Shown here one piece after another: positions 20,529 to 31,190 of a stretch of DNA of 63,352 nt. Position 1 is the stretch's first letter, and every line of letters starts with the position of its first letter. Position numbers and translations under genes: made by a program. This DNA is from Pleurotus ostreatus/Saccharomyces cerevisiae fusant (taxonomy: Eukaryota; Opisthokonta), in NCBI GenBank assembly GCA_024196135.1, contig JAMQCK010000109.1:1-63352 (forward strand), read 5' to 3'. Below the pieces are notes generated by a model, which did no database searches, was not told where the DNA came from, and worked only from the letters and a program-made list of their open reading frames with translations.

Positions 20529-23484
20529 TCAACACCTCTCGAAAATCTTATACAGATCCGGCAGATCCGCCACCTGCACAACGTCCCGCTCCAGCAACGC
20601 CTTCGGCGGCACCAGGTACTTGCGCATCGCAGCGAACAGGACATGCTCAATTTGCCACCGTTCTGCCTTTTCTTCGTCTGCCCCGAGCGTCGCGTTCTCC
20701 TCGTCAGCGCCAGGTTTTGGTGCGTCGCCGAGTGGGGTGAACGGACCGGGCCCTGGGACGTAGAAGTAGGCGAGCTCGCGGAGGAAGCTCTCGAAGCAGC
20801 CTTGTTCAGAGGTCCAGTCGACCTTGGAGGGAAGGCTCGTCAGTAATGATACTTGTTTATCGAGAAAGTAATACGAACGCACCTGCGGCCCCAGTCGCAT
20901 AACAAAGTTTGGCAGCTTGTCAAGGTTGGGGGTGTAGTCTCGCAGCAACAACGGTAAGCTGTCCAAGTTCCCGTCTTCCGTGATATCCATGGCAAAGTAG
21001 TCGGAAAGCATATCGCGGCGTGCGACGAGGATTTCGACGATTTTCTTGAGTGGTCGTGACGAGTGTCAAGTCAAGGAAGCTGATTTGAACGGGGCTTCAC
21101 ACACCTCGACAATATCTTCCCGTTTGAGCGTTGTCTGCCCTTCGATATTCTCCGCGCTGATCCCAAGCTGCACCAGAGTTCGCAAAGATGGAGGCGGAGA
21201 GAGCTTCATGCGGCTGAAGTCACCAAATTGGCGGACACCAAGCTGGTAGAAGAGTTCTTCACTGGTGAGGTGGTAAGCTTTCTTCTTAGCAGGTCGCGCG
21301 GTGAGTCGTGAGGTTACTTACGCGAGAGGACAGTGGTTGACTAGATACAGTCGCGTCGAATGCTGTAGTAGTGAGAGCGTCTTCGTCAGGTCGACGATGC
21401 CGACGAAAATGTGCTTCTCGATAATCTCGGTGAGCTCTGAAGTATGGTTAGTCGCGCCCAGCACCTCGCATAAGCCGCTGAAACTCACGCTGATGCCTCG
21501 CCGCCTCGATCTCCTTCCGCATCGTCTGCACCGACTTCAGCCTGCACTGCGACTCCCGGATCGTGCGCTTGTACTCTGTGAGCTGCGTGCCATTGGGCTG
21601 CGCATTCTCTACTGCAGTCGCGGACGGTTGTGTTCGCAAGCTCGGATTCACCACCGGAAACATCGAGTCCAGCGTACGATCGGCGGCGGAGGTTCGCACT
21701 TTGAAGTGCGAGGGGATGGATTTTGTCGTTCGTGGCGTTGAGACTAGGGAAGGGTGAGGTGTCAGCAGTCCAGACGCATATACGAGAAGAAGAGCAACAT
21801 ACCAGCCATTGGCGTCGCTTCACCGCTTCCGCCCTCATCTTCGTCCTCGGATGCGTCCTTCTCCCGCGCCTTGCGTTTTGCTGGCACGCTCCCGCTTTCC
21901 TGAATACCGCCGGTCAAGAGCGTCTGCAGTCGCTGTCAGTACTTGAAGTCTTTAGAACCACGGCGGGGCTTACTTGAACCTGGAACGTGCGTGACGACCC
22001 GCCCAGTTGGCCAAGCTTCTCTTGCACGCTGTCCGCGATAGTGGCGAAGATCTCCTCTTCGTTCAAGAATTGTACTTCTCGTTTGGTCGGATGAACGTTC
22101 ACGTCGACGGTGGAGGGGTGGAGCTGTATGCTGATGTACGGTCAGCCCAAGCCAGAGTTGAAAGGAAATTTTCATACCTGAGATAGACGAACGGCGAGGC
22201 ACCCTTTGGCAGAATAGTTGCGTATACGCCTTCGATGGCTCGCTTGAGGCGGGACGACTCGACGAGGCGATCTAGAGAGAGGGTCAGTCAATGCTCATGG
22301 AGTGCTGACGCTTGCCCCACGATTGATAAAGAGCAAGAATACCATCTTCTTCGCATGGTAATTCGGGTTAGTAAAGTGCGCGTCGAAGCTCCAGTCCTTC
22401 GGGGATACGTCATCCCTCATTTCTACGTCCTCGTCGTCCTCTTTGTCCTTCGCGTTACTGGAGTCGCTACCGGAAGAATAGTAGTAGTGAATGAGCTCCT
22501 TGACGATGCTGCTGCCATAGGTCATGCGAATGATGGCTTGCGTACCCGCGGGAGAGGCGGCGGATGCAGGTGTGGAGAGGTCAGGGGAAGGGGAGCCTGC
22601 CTGGTAGGCGGTAAGTCTACTTCTCGACGCGTAGGCGAGGACCATTGTTGGCGAAGCGGAAAGAGGGATTCACCGACCTTCTTGCAGACGAATGAGACGG
22701 ACGGGTTGTGTACGGCGTACTTCGTCATGACGTCTAAAATGCGAGCGTATTCCTCTGATGCAGACCGAAGGGCGGACAAGCGTGTAGGCGTGTTGTAAAA
22801 GAGATCCTCTATCTATGCAAAAGGCGATTTGAGAAAGGCATGATGAGAGAATGCGCGTCCGTACCGTGATGGTGGTGCCATTGTTGCCTGCGCAAGGCTT
22901 GGGCTCGGCCGTCTGCCCGGGTTTAGCGGGTATGAGGTTTCCGTCTGCATAGTGGGCTCTAAGTAAATCAGTAACAGAAGTCAGAGGAGTCAAGTCTGCT
23001 TACTTCCAAGCACAATTGTCCGTCTTCGTCTTCGAAACTACGGAGAGGTGGGATACATGGGACATGGACGCGAGTGCTTCTCCCCTGAAGCCGTATGTCT
23101 GTATGCGCGATAGGTCGGAGTATGACGATAGCTTCGACGTCGTGAAGCGCTCGGCGAGGATTGGAAGGTCGAATTTCTTCTCTCATTGAGCAAGGAGGTA
23201 TCTCAGTGAAGGAAGGACGAACCCGAATACCACAGCCATTGTCCTGAATCTGCAGCAATTTCATTCCCCCGTCCTTCACTGCAACACGTATCGACGTAGC
23301 CCCTGCATCTAGGGAGTTCTCAAGTAGCTCCTTCAGCGCCGACGCTGGTCGATGGATGATCTGAAGGAGCTGGATTTGCGCATTTGGGTGTACATTGCGC
23401 GCCACCTACCTCTCCTGCTGCAATGCGGTTGATGAGGCTTTCGTCGAGCCGCCGAATGGGTTGGGGGTCGACCTTATTGTCCAT
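20529..23484 (-). CDS. MLH1: DNA mismatch repair protein MLH1
   Basis: Fourteen exons: 23484-23410, 23360-23223, 23176-23004, 22958-22865, 22812-22678, 22600-22321, 22271-22178, 22130-21974, 21923-21803, 21743-21489, 21436-21322, 21261-21105, 21044-20883, 20822-20529; 749 residues, normal for the family. MLH1 pairs with PMS1 (MutLalpha) or MLH3 in the nucleus. The GHKL ATPase domain shows [18 protein letters not shown] and [21 protein letters not shown] closes the N-terminal domain; the C-terminal dimerisation domain ends in the invariant [11 protein letters not shown]. Exon 3 could start three bases earlier (an extra Lys). The exon 5 donor is GTCGGT, weaker than the rest. Its 5' end faces MAD3 across 229 bp. 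Confidence 0.95.
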
Positions 23485-23713
23485 TAAGTAGCTCTATCGT
23501 CGTGCTGAAGTGTGAGTCGCGTAAGATGTTGGTCAAGAGCAAGGGGCGCATCAGTGCTCATTATTCCTCGTTCGCGTCAACTGCAGTCACGGGCCGGCCG
23601 GCCCGCTATTAAATTGGATTTGCTACTTCATACGCGAGTGCCTTTGTTTCTTGCTTCTCTCTGTCGTGTTCGAATCCAACTCTTCTTCCAAACGACCAGA
23701 CATCACTACCAGC
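23485..23713. promoter_or_regulatory. Bidirectional promoter between MLH1 and MAD3
   Basis: Only 229 bp separate the two start codons, so both genes must share control DNA. A perfect 16-bp palindrome, cgggccggccggcccg, lies at 23590-23605, and an AT-rich stretch follows it. The core CCGGCCGGCCC recurs in the other head-to-head promoter near 59631. A regulatory role is inference. Confidence 0.6.
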
Positions 23714-25022
23714 ATGCCCCAAGAGGTCGTTGACGACGTCTTCCAGGACAACGGCCCCACGATCGTCGACTGCGACACGCTCGAGGCGCACAAAGAGAAT
23801 GTTCAGCGACTTGTCTCTGGACGCAAGGTCTCCGCGCTTTCATCCGCGCTCGCGACACCTCACGCGCACCGCGAGGCGAAGCTCGCCGCGACGCGTCAGC
23901 GCCTGCGCATGAACGTGCAGGTCGCGCTCGAGGACGAGGATGACGACCCGCTCGAGGCCTACTGCCGTCTCGTCAAATGGACGATGGAGAGCTACCCAGA
24001 AGGCCACAACGCCGAGTCCGGCCTGCTCGAACTCCTCGAGGAGGCGACGCGCGTGCTCAAGGACCACCGCGACGGCCGGTGGCGCGGGGAGATGAAGTAC
24101 CTGCAGCTGTGGCTGCACTACACGAGCTTCGTGAACAAGCCGACGACGATCTACAAGTTCCTGCTCGCGAACGAGATCGGCACGCAGTTTGCGCTGCTGT
24201 ATGAGGAGTACGCGGCGGTGCTGGAGCGGGATGGACGGTGCGTGGTGCTTGACCCCAAGACAAAGGGCTTGGCTGACGATCGGCGCGTACCACAGGCGCA
24301 AGGCCGCTGACGAGGTGTACCTGCTCGGCATTGCGCGTCACGCAGAGCCCCTCGACCATCTCAAGAGCCGGCACCATGAATTCCAGAAGCGTATCCTGTG
24401 TGCGGCCATGGCGCCACCTCCCGAGACGCCGGCCCCCGCCCCCGCCGCAGGCCCGTCGCGTCGTACCGCCCTCGCCACGTCTTCCAGCAGATCCACCGCT
24501 CCGCTGGCTAGCGCGCCCGCCAACACTTCCCGCCCGCGCCCGAACGCGACCATTCGCCCCTTTGTTGACGGAGCCGGTGGCGCGGAGGAAGACTCGGCCC
24601 CCGCGACGAACCCGTGGCCCGAGCTCGGCGGGCGGAAGGAACGCGTGAAGGAGAATGTGCCAGCCAAGAAGAAGATGGCAGGAACTACGCTGAGGCAGTC
24701 ATCGCGCACGAAGCGGCCCGCGGCGGGTCCCAGCATCGTCCCTTACAGAGACCCCGAGCCTGAAACGATGCCTCCACCTGCGGCGCCGATTCGTCCGTAT
24801 GTCGACGAGCCGAGGCAGGTGCCGCAGACGCCTAGGATCTCGCCGTATAGGGACGAGGGTACCACGACCTCTCCGCGCTCGAGGGTTGCGCCTGAGTCTG
24901 CCATGAAGCCCAAGGTCGGCGCTGCGCTGCTTGCAACCACCGAAGCAGAGGCCCTGCGCAAGGATCCACTCAAGAACTACGGAGACGAGGGCGCAGGCTT
25001 CGAGGAGGATGAGGAGGAGTAG
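23714..25022 (+). CDS. MAD3: Spindle assembly checkpoint protein Mad3 (BubR1-like, kinase-less)
   Basis: Exons 23714-24237 and 24296-25022; 416 residues. Mad3 joins Mad2, Bub3 and Cdc20 in the mitotic checkpoint complex that inhibits APC/C. A first KEN box is at residues 27-29 (AHKENVQRL), followed by the Mad3/BUB1 homology TPR domain (about 70-210: DDDPLEAYCRLVKWTMESYP, KYLQLWLHYTSFV, ADEVYLLGIARHAEPLDHLK) and a second KEN at 293-295 (RVKENVPAKK). The remaining C-terminus is Pro/Arg/Glu-rich, with several xIxPYxD-like repeats (RPFVD, VPYRD, RPYVD, SPYRD), and stops at EEDEEE without a kinase domain, so this is the Mad3 rather than the Bub1 form. The 58-nt intron restores frame inside the TPR region. 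Confidence 0.93.
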
Positions 25023-25711
25023 ATGGTCCGCCATTCATCTGTTTTCTTGGATCACGCATCGGAGTTGGGGATACGAGGAGAAGGAAGCGATGAGTGTCAA
25101 GAGCGGTGGTGGTAGTCCGAGTGCTTGTGCGCTGCGGGAGGCGCTGTTGGTTGGTGTTCACGTTTCACTGTTTTCCACTCTCGTCACGACCTTGCCTATG
25201 CCTTCCGCTATTTCTTGGGTCTGTACTTACTATTTGAAGTCCAGTTGTAGAGCAAATAATCAGCAAAATGTTTCTATATTCGTCGGAGCCTCGGAGGGAC
25301 ACCTCATAGACTGAGGCTCCCTCGTGAACCCAGCGAGCTTATGCGCAGCCTCGAGGGCAAGTTCAAGAGCTTTCCTGGTTGTCCGCGCGGTCAGCAACGC
25401 ACCGTCAGCGCGCCCTGCCGCCCCGTCCGCGTGGAACGGAGGCCGAGGCGGAAGTATTTTGCGGATCAGATCCCGAGGGAACCAATTGCCGGGCGCGCAA
25501 AACGCGCGACCGTATAAAATGGCGCGACAGAAAATTGCAGTGCGCTGTTGCGCTCTGTTTCCCCCTCCCTGTCGTGCGGCTGTGTCCTTCCTTCTGCCCC
25601 TCCGCCTCGTTGACGCCGAAATATCAGACGAATAAACACCCGCATTGTCGAGTCTCGTTAGAGAACATCCCCGATCGCCCCCTCCATTCCCCGCCATCGT
25701 CAACGATCGCC

Positions 25712-26022
25712 ATGCAGTTCACTACCGTGCTCTCTCTGCTTGTTCTCGCGGTCGCATCTGCGCAGGCGATGCCCGTGTATGTGGGGATGATGCCCCCGCT
25801 GTCGTTCAAGGGGGAGGCTGCCGCGGTGGTTGATCGGAGGTGAGTGTCTGGCGGTGTGGAGAGGGTGAACGTTGCTGAGCAGATCACGGCGTGCAGGATA
25901 CCTCTCTCAACGGTCCCTCTGATGGTCCAGGCGGCGGGCGCGATTGGAACGACGACGTGCGTGCATAGCCTCCTCACATTGTTGACTTGCATGCTGAGCT
26001 TGCGCATAGCTCCGATCTATGA
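25712..26022 (+). CDS. Candidate small secreted protein
   Basis: The ATG at 25712 begins MQFTTVLSLLVLAVASAQA, a textbook signal peptide with a likely AQA|MP cleavage, preceded by pyrimidine-rich leader sequence typical of a fungal promoter. A GTGAGT donor at 25840, acceptor at 25896, GTGCGT donor at 25957 and TAG acceptor at 26009 give exons 25712-25839, 25897-25956, 26010-26022 and a 66-residue product ending GAIGTTTSDL. Reading through the second intron would instead give a longer C-terminus to 26134. The mature peptide would be about 45 residues with no cysteines. No family recognised; the 3' structure is uncertain. Confidence 0.45.
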
Positions 26023-27437
26023 TCGATGGACTGTCCCGAGCGACCGACTCTATACGCGCTGCCACGACCTCGAGCGTCCCGCCGCCGTCTACGCTTGCTT
26101 TTCAACAGCCATCACGCAGGCCATACCACGCTAGGCCACGCCCTCACGATCCACGAACCCACGACTAGCTCAACGCTGTCTTCACGCGCTCTCAGCTCAA
26201 CGCTGTCCTCAAGCGCTCGCAGCTCAACGCTGCCCGCCCGCCCGCATCTTCGCGTTCTAACTTATTCGCGCTTCAACAACGCTTTCATGCTCTCCACGTT
26301 CAACACGCTATCCAAAAGAGTCCTTGGGTTTACTTGGGTGTTTATTCTGGAGTACAGTACTTATTGATGCATAATTCTGGCCGGTGGTAGGCCCGGCTGC
26401 AGGGAGACGAGAGGGAGAGGGAAGAAGAGAGGGCGATGGGAGATGGGGGGAGAAATAGAATTTTGTAGAAGACTGAACCCGTTCAATCAACGTTACGAGA
26501 GTCGTCCAGCGGAATGAGAGCGGCTGCCTTGTCATCAATGGCTTGGTAGATAGAGGACGAGACATGCAGCAGCAGCAGACTACTTCCCCTAAAACCCGAA
26601 GTCACTTCGCCGTGCAAGCCACCAGTGATTCGAGATAAAAGGGCATCACTACTGTACCTCGGGGCGTAGCTTAGCGGGTGATGATGTTGGCCAGATTGAG
26701 TATGCCTTTCAAGCGCTGGCACAGATGGCTTGTGAGGGGGTGATGAGTCTGCAAAGACCTGAAAACTGATAGATGCCACTCAAGGAACGTCGTCGAGATC
26801 AGAGATACGGACAGCCTCGTCGGTAATCGTTTCGAGTAAGCCCCTTGCTCTCTCAGCATAGATACACATCCCCGGGAAGTCGACGACCTTCAGAACCCAG
26901 CGAACGACGGGAAGCCCAGCAGTGGCAGAGGCCCGAGACCGGGCGACAGGTAGCGCATTCCCACGTGTCTCCAGAGAGATTGGTCCTCGAGCGTCTTGCA
27001 CCCTACCACGACGTCCGCTGGCCACAGGTCGCCGCGCCAGGCGCCCAGCAGCTACGGCAGCAAGAAGTAGCGCAAGAAAACACAGCAGTGACGGTTGGAG
27101 AGAGAAATCCGCGTCGAACCCAGGATTTGAGCGGCGCGCTGTCGGACGTTGAAAGCGGACTTGTAATTCGCAACTCAGGTGCGCGGCGCGCTTTGGACTT
27201 GCTTCGTGCGACTTACAATGATCATGGATTGTGTGATAGACTGTAACTCATCGCCGCGGACGGCGATACGGCCCCTGTGCGACGGTCACCACTGGGCCGA
27301 AGCACGCACCGCGCAACACTGGTCGCGCTGACACCCCCTTCTCCCTACACAACTGTGTCGCCCACCCCCTTTCGGTCGCCCACACAGGGTAGACACGGAT
27401 CCTCCTCACGGTCGACGATCCAAGATCCCTCGTTGAG
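26023..27437. other. Intergenic region, no confident gene
   Basis: Several short ORFs lie on the minus strand (26478-27246), including one ending AIDDKAAALIPLDDSRNVD and one with TDEAVRISDLDDVP, which could be exons of an unrecognised gene, but I could not build a consistent model. A 27-bp tandem repeat sits at 26167-26234. The right end is the promoter of the Zn2Cys6 gene. Confidence 0.45.
26167..26234. repeat. 27-bp tandem repeat, 2.5 copies
   Basis: Units beginning agctcaacgctgtc at 26167, 26194 and (partial) 26221 differ by a few bases. Confidence 0.8.
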
Positions 27438-28574
27438 ATGGCCTCGGAGCCCCCCAAGACGCCGCCGCCCGCGGAGCAGCAGCAGCCTGCGTACCCGATG
27501 GCCTACCCCGCGACCTACCCCCCAGCCTTTGCGACCCCCATCACGGCGTTCCCGCCCTCCTTCTATACCGCGCCGTCTCCCGAGAGCGGCGCCATTGCTA
27601 TCGACGCGAATGGCATCTTGCCCGGGCTACCCCCTGGCACGCAAATCATGATGCTGCCGCCACTACCCCCTGGTATGGTTTACGCTATCCCACCTCCACC
27701 TCCTGGACAAGGTGCGTTGATTTCCAATATATTTGTGACGTTGATAGTGTATGAGCCGAGCGATGAGGGGTTCATGCACTTCGACCGTCTCTATCGTTGT
27801 CCTCTTCACAGCCTAACATCCATCGCAGCCCCCTTTGTGCCCCCTGCGATCACCGCGCCGCCTCCGGGCGCCCCCATCCAACTCACCGCGCAGCAGCAAG
27901 CCCGTCTGAAGCGCAAGCAGGTCAAGAACGCATGCACGAACTGCGCGAACGCGTGCAAACGATGCGACGAGGCGCGTCCCTGCGAGCGCTGCGTCAAGTA
28001 CGGCCTCGGCGACTCATGCGTTGACGGACAGCGCAAGGAGCGCAAGAAGGGCATCAAGCGCGGCCCGTATAAGCGCAGGAATAAGGACCAGCAGGACCAG
28101 CAGCAGCCGTTCACGGAGTTCGCGCCGCAGGCGGAGGCGGGCGCGGCAGGGGGCGAGTGGCAAGGGCAGCAGCAGGGACAGGGTGGGTCTGCGTCCCCGC
28201 CGCCACCGCCGCCTGGGCAGGAGGGGTACTATCCGGTGTGCTTTCCGTTACCGGGGCTGATGCCGGGACCGCCGCCGATGCCGGAAGGGGGCGGAGGAGA
28301 GCAGCAAGCGGGGGCGGGCGGAGACCAGCAAGGGGGTGCGCCAGTCATGCCGTATTACTACCCTCCGCCATTCCCGTACTACGGAATGGTGCCTCCACCA
28401 CACATCATGCAGCAGCAACCACCACCGCCGATGGTCCAGCAGTCATCCCCCCAACCGCCGACAGATAGTGACGGGAGCGACTCGACATCGCCTGCAACGC
28501 CGCAGAAGCGGCCTAGTCAGGATGAGGGGGAGGACGCGGGCCCGGAGAAGCGACAACGGACAGAGTCATCATAG
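27438..28574 (+). CDS. Zn2Cys6 (Gal4-type) transcription factor
   Basis: Exons 27438-27711 and 27829-28574; 339 residues. The binuclear zinc cluster is ACTNC-ANACKRC-DEARPCERC-VKYGLGDSC (CX2CX6CX5CX2CX8C), followed by a basic linker KERKKGIKRGPYKRRNKD, likely nuclear localisation and DNA contact. Everything else is low complexity: Pro/Tyr/Ala-rich before the zinc cluster and Gly/Gln/Pro-rich after it, as in activation regions. There is no fungal-specific middle homology domain. The central position of the zinc cluster (about residues 120-150) and this linker are typical of a conserved Agaricomycete subgroup; target genes are unknown. Confidence 0.88.
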   Translation: MASEPPKTPPPAEQQQPAYPMAYPATYPPAFATPITAFPPSFYTAPSPESGAIAIDANGILPGLPPGTQIMMLPPLPPGMVYAIPPPPPGQGALISNIFVTLIVYEPSDEGFMHFDRLYRCPLHSLTSIAAPFVPPAITAPPPGAPIQLTAQQQARLKRKQVKNACTNCANACKRCDEARPCERCVKYGLGDSCVDGQRKERKKGIKRGPYKRRNKDQQDQQQPFTEFAPQAEAGAAGGEWQGQQQGQGGSASPPPPPPGQEGYYPVCFPLPGLMPGPPPMPEGGGGEQQAGAGGDQQGGAPVMPYYYPPPFPYYGMVPPPHIMQQQPPPPMVQQSSPQPPTDSDGSDSTSPATPQKRPSQDEGEDAGPEKRQRTESS

Positions 28575-29435
28575 CCCTTGACCACCTATACGACTGACAT
28601 CCGAATCCCTGTACCTAGCTAACTTATCTTTGTTCTTGTAGTGAGTACTTCATCTAGTATACATGCGTCGCAGAGAGTAATCTATATCCTTTTTCCAAGC
28701 TCGGCTCTTTCTGTCTAATTCTTGTTTTAGGATGCATACGTTCGTTGACCTTCACCTAGGCCTATAGGCATGGACCTTGTTGTAGTTGTCACCGAGCGTT
28801 GGCTATCCTCCTCGAAGGTCGTTCTCGTACTCCTTGCTATATCTTCTGTGTGTGTTTCTGTGGTGCTTCAGAGATGATATGCGTCTTGAACTGCCTGAGT
28901 TTTGAGATTTACTGGCGTCAGTTGCAATGACTCGCTGTGGCTATACTAGCTGCGACGTCGGAGCAGTAGACATGGACAGCAGGTACCCATCTACTTCTCC
29001 CTCGCTTTTTCATGGTCATAGACGAAACTTGGGTATCCTGTGCTCAGACTTTGGTCGAAGTTTCATGATAGCCTCCGAGCAAACAAGTCATCCTGCTGCC
29101 TCAACGACCCTTCTGCGTAAGATTTCTTGCCAAGTTGTCAATGTTTACAGAGAAAATATATACCTCTGTTGTAAGGAGCATGGAAAGGTGCACATAGATC
29201 CGGTTAGATTCGTCTTCAAAGCTTCAAAGAGGCCCGACCGTGACGGTCGATGTTCGTATGTGACGTGACCGTGTCACTTCATTTCCGGGCCGATGCTGTG
29301 TCATCACTATCGCGAAAGCGGGACCTGGGCTGTTCCTGCCGGGGTGCCACAAGCGTCTGAAGGGACGGTGTCAGTCAGCTAAATACCCATCTTGTCCTCT
29401 TCCCCCACCATCGTTCTACCGACAATCACCTCAAG
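28575..29435. other. Intergenic region between two plus-strand genes
   Basis: Holds the 3' flank of the Zn2Cys6 gene (AT-richer) and the promoter of the lipase gene. No repeat or gene supported. Confidence 0.55.
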
Positions 29436-30866
29436 ATGGCCCTCGAAGTCTCAGAACCCTCAGAAATGCCCGCGTCGAGCTCCTCGCAGACGCTGTACGA
29501 CAAGGAGGCAAAGGAACCAACGAAACCTTCGAAATCCCTCGAGTCGACCCGATCTATGAGCTTCCCCCGGATACGCAAGCCCTCGAAGGCGGCGCGGGTC
29601 AAGTACACCCTTACGGAGACGCAGAAGGAGATGTACGCGGCGGAGAAGTTGATGAACTTCCGGTGGATCGCGAAGACGGTGGCTACGACCAGCCCGTATG
29701 TCTTGCAAGCGCGGGACATGGTCCCGCAGGAGATCGTGGAGGAGCTTTCACTGCTAGGTGCGTCATCCTTCCCCCTCCCTCTGCCCCCTTTCCCCAGAAG
29801 ACATGTCTACTTGCGCACTTGCACCGTTCAATCAGCTCGCGACAATGAACTGACACTGCCCCCTCATCTAGGCCAATTCGCCGAAACCGTCTACGCCTGC
29901 AACAGCGCCAAACCCTTCGAAAACTTCCTCTTCGCCCACCTTCGCGAGCTCACGCGCCCGGGCTTTCCCTATGACTGCTACACCGCGCTCCTCGACTCCA
30001 CCCTCGTGTCCTCCTTCCATGGTACCGTCGCACGGCTGCCAGCCACCATTTTCCACCACCGGCCGACGAACAGGCTGATCCTATCGATCTCGGGCACGTC
30101 CACGCTGCAGCACGCGTACTACGATGTGAAGACGCTGAAGCACCGGCACCCGTCGCGGCGTGGGCAGACGCACGAGGGGTTCTGGCGGCTGTACAAGGGG
30201 CTGAGGGCACGCGCCTTTGACGCGCTCAAGGACGCGCTCGCGAAGTTTCCCGACGTGGTAGAGCTGGTCGTGACCGGGCACTCGATGGGGGGTGTGGTCA
30301 GTCAGCTGCTGATGCTCGACCTGCTGGCGGACCAGTCTGTGCTGCCGGATCCGGACATACGATTGAAGATCTGCGCTTTTGGGTCGCCAAGGCCGGGAGA
30401 CGCAGCACTTGCTCAGTACTGGAAGGAGCTGGTGAAGACGCGGCGGCTTGCGCATGGCGAGGATTCATTCACAGAGTACTTTGTGAAGGCGTTCAATGAC
30501 GGTATGTGTTGCCTCATGTGTGCACACTACGTATTCATCGTCCCCGTAGGTGTCCCTGCTCTTCCGCCCCTCGCCTTCGGGTTTCGCCACTTTACACAGA
30601 CGCCCTTTTATCTCACCGACGACCACCTCTACCGCATACCCGAGAGCGAGGCCGAGTGCACGCTTTTCGACGTCCAGGAGCGCGCCACCGACCCAACCTA
30701 CCCGAAAGGCGGGCACAACTACTACAACGGGCGCCCGATTGAGCGATTCTTCAAACGTATCAACTGGCTGGAGAAGGCGAAGCCGGGCGTCGAGGGGTGG
30801 GAGGAGAGGTATCGGAAGCATGCGGGGAGGCATGAGAGATGGAATGAGAGGGGTGCTACGGTGTGA
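29436..30866 (+). CDS. Class 3 (fungal) lipase-domain protein
   Basis: Exons 29436-29757, 29872-30501, 30550-30866; 422 residues. The nucleophile elbow is VVTGHSMGG (Ser245), and the conserved RLILSISGT strand, FGSPRPGD turn and a His in GGHNYYNGRP near the C-terminus fit the alpha/beta-hydrolase triad. The N-terminus is charged and lacks a signal peptide, so the enzyme is probably intracellular, unlike secreted lipases; a short helix with QEIVEELSLLGQFAETVYAC leads into the lipase fold. Introns are 114 and 48 nt. Substrate (acylglycerol, phospholipid or other ester) cannot be inferred. Confidence 0.87.
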   Translation: MALEVSEPSEMPASSSSQTLYDKEAKEPTKPSKSLESTRSMSFPRIRKPSKAARVKYTLTETQKEMYAAEKLMNFRWIAKTVATTSPYVLQARDMVPQEIVEELSLLGASSFPLPLPPFPRRHVYLRTCTVQSARDNELTLPPHLGQFAETVYACNSAKPFENFLFAHLRELTRPGFPYDCYTALLDSTLVSSFHGTVARLPATIFHHRPTNRLILSISGTSTLQHAYYDVKTLKHRHPSRRGQTHEGFWRLYKGLRARAFDALKDALAKFPDVVELVVTGHSMGGVVSQLLMLDLLADQSVLPDPDIRLKICAFGSPRPGDAALAQYWKELVKTRRLAHGEDSFTEYFVKAFNDGMCCLMCAHYVFIVPVGVPALPPLAFGFRHFTQTPFYLTDDHLYRIPESEAECTLFDVQERATDPTYPKGGHNYYNGRPIERFFKRINWLEKAKPGVEGWEERYRKHAGRHERWNERGATV

Positions 30867-31190
30867 GGCTGGCGATGTGGGGGGCCGGTAATGTGGATGG
30901 AGTGAAGGGGAGAGCGGCGAAGGCATGCTGCGAGAGGTATGCAGCGTATTTATCCCGATCTACAGCCGTACGTTATATCCTATTTATCGCGGCAAGAAAG
31001 ACGCTCACTTGTATATGACTTTGTACACTCGTTCCCTAGCATGGTATCTTTCATGGAGCTACTGTACATTATCATCAATCAAATTCGAATTCGTGACCCT
31101 CTGTTCGAGGTGTCTGCATGCCCTTTGGTCAAGTTGCCTCTCCGTTTCTCGTTGTACACCCGCAGTTGAGCAGAAGCTGCTGCTCTGCTC

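Noticed and set aside
23665..23690. tRNA B-box-like gttcgaatcc
   Set aside because: No A box or cloverleaf can be folded around it, and it lies in the MAD3 leader.
26478..27246. Possible multi-exon minus-strand gene
   Set aside because: Some peptide fragments look plausible, but I could not join them with consistent splice sites or recognise a family.
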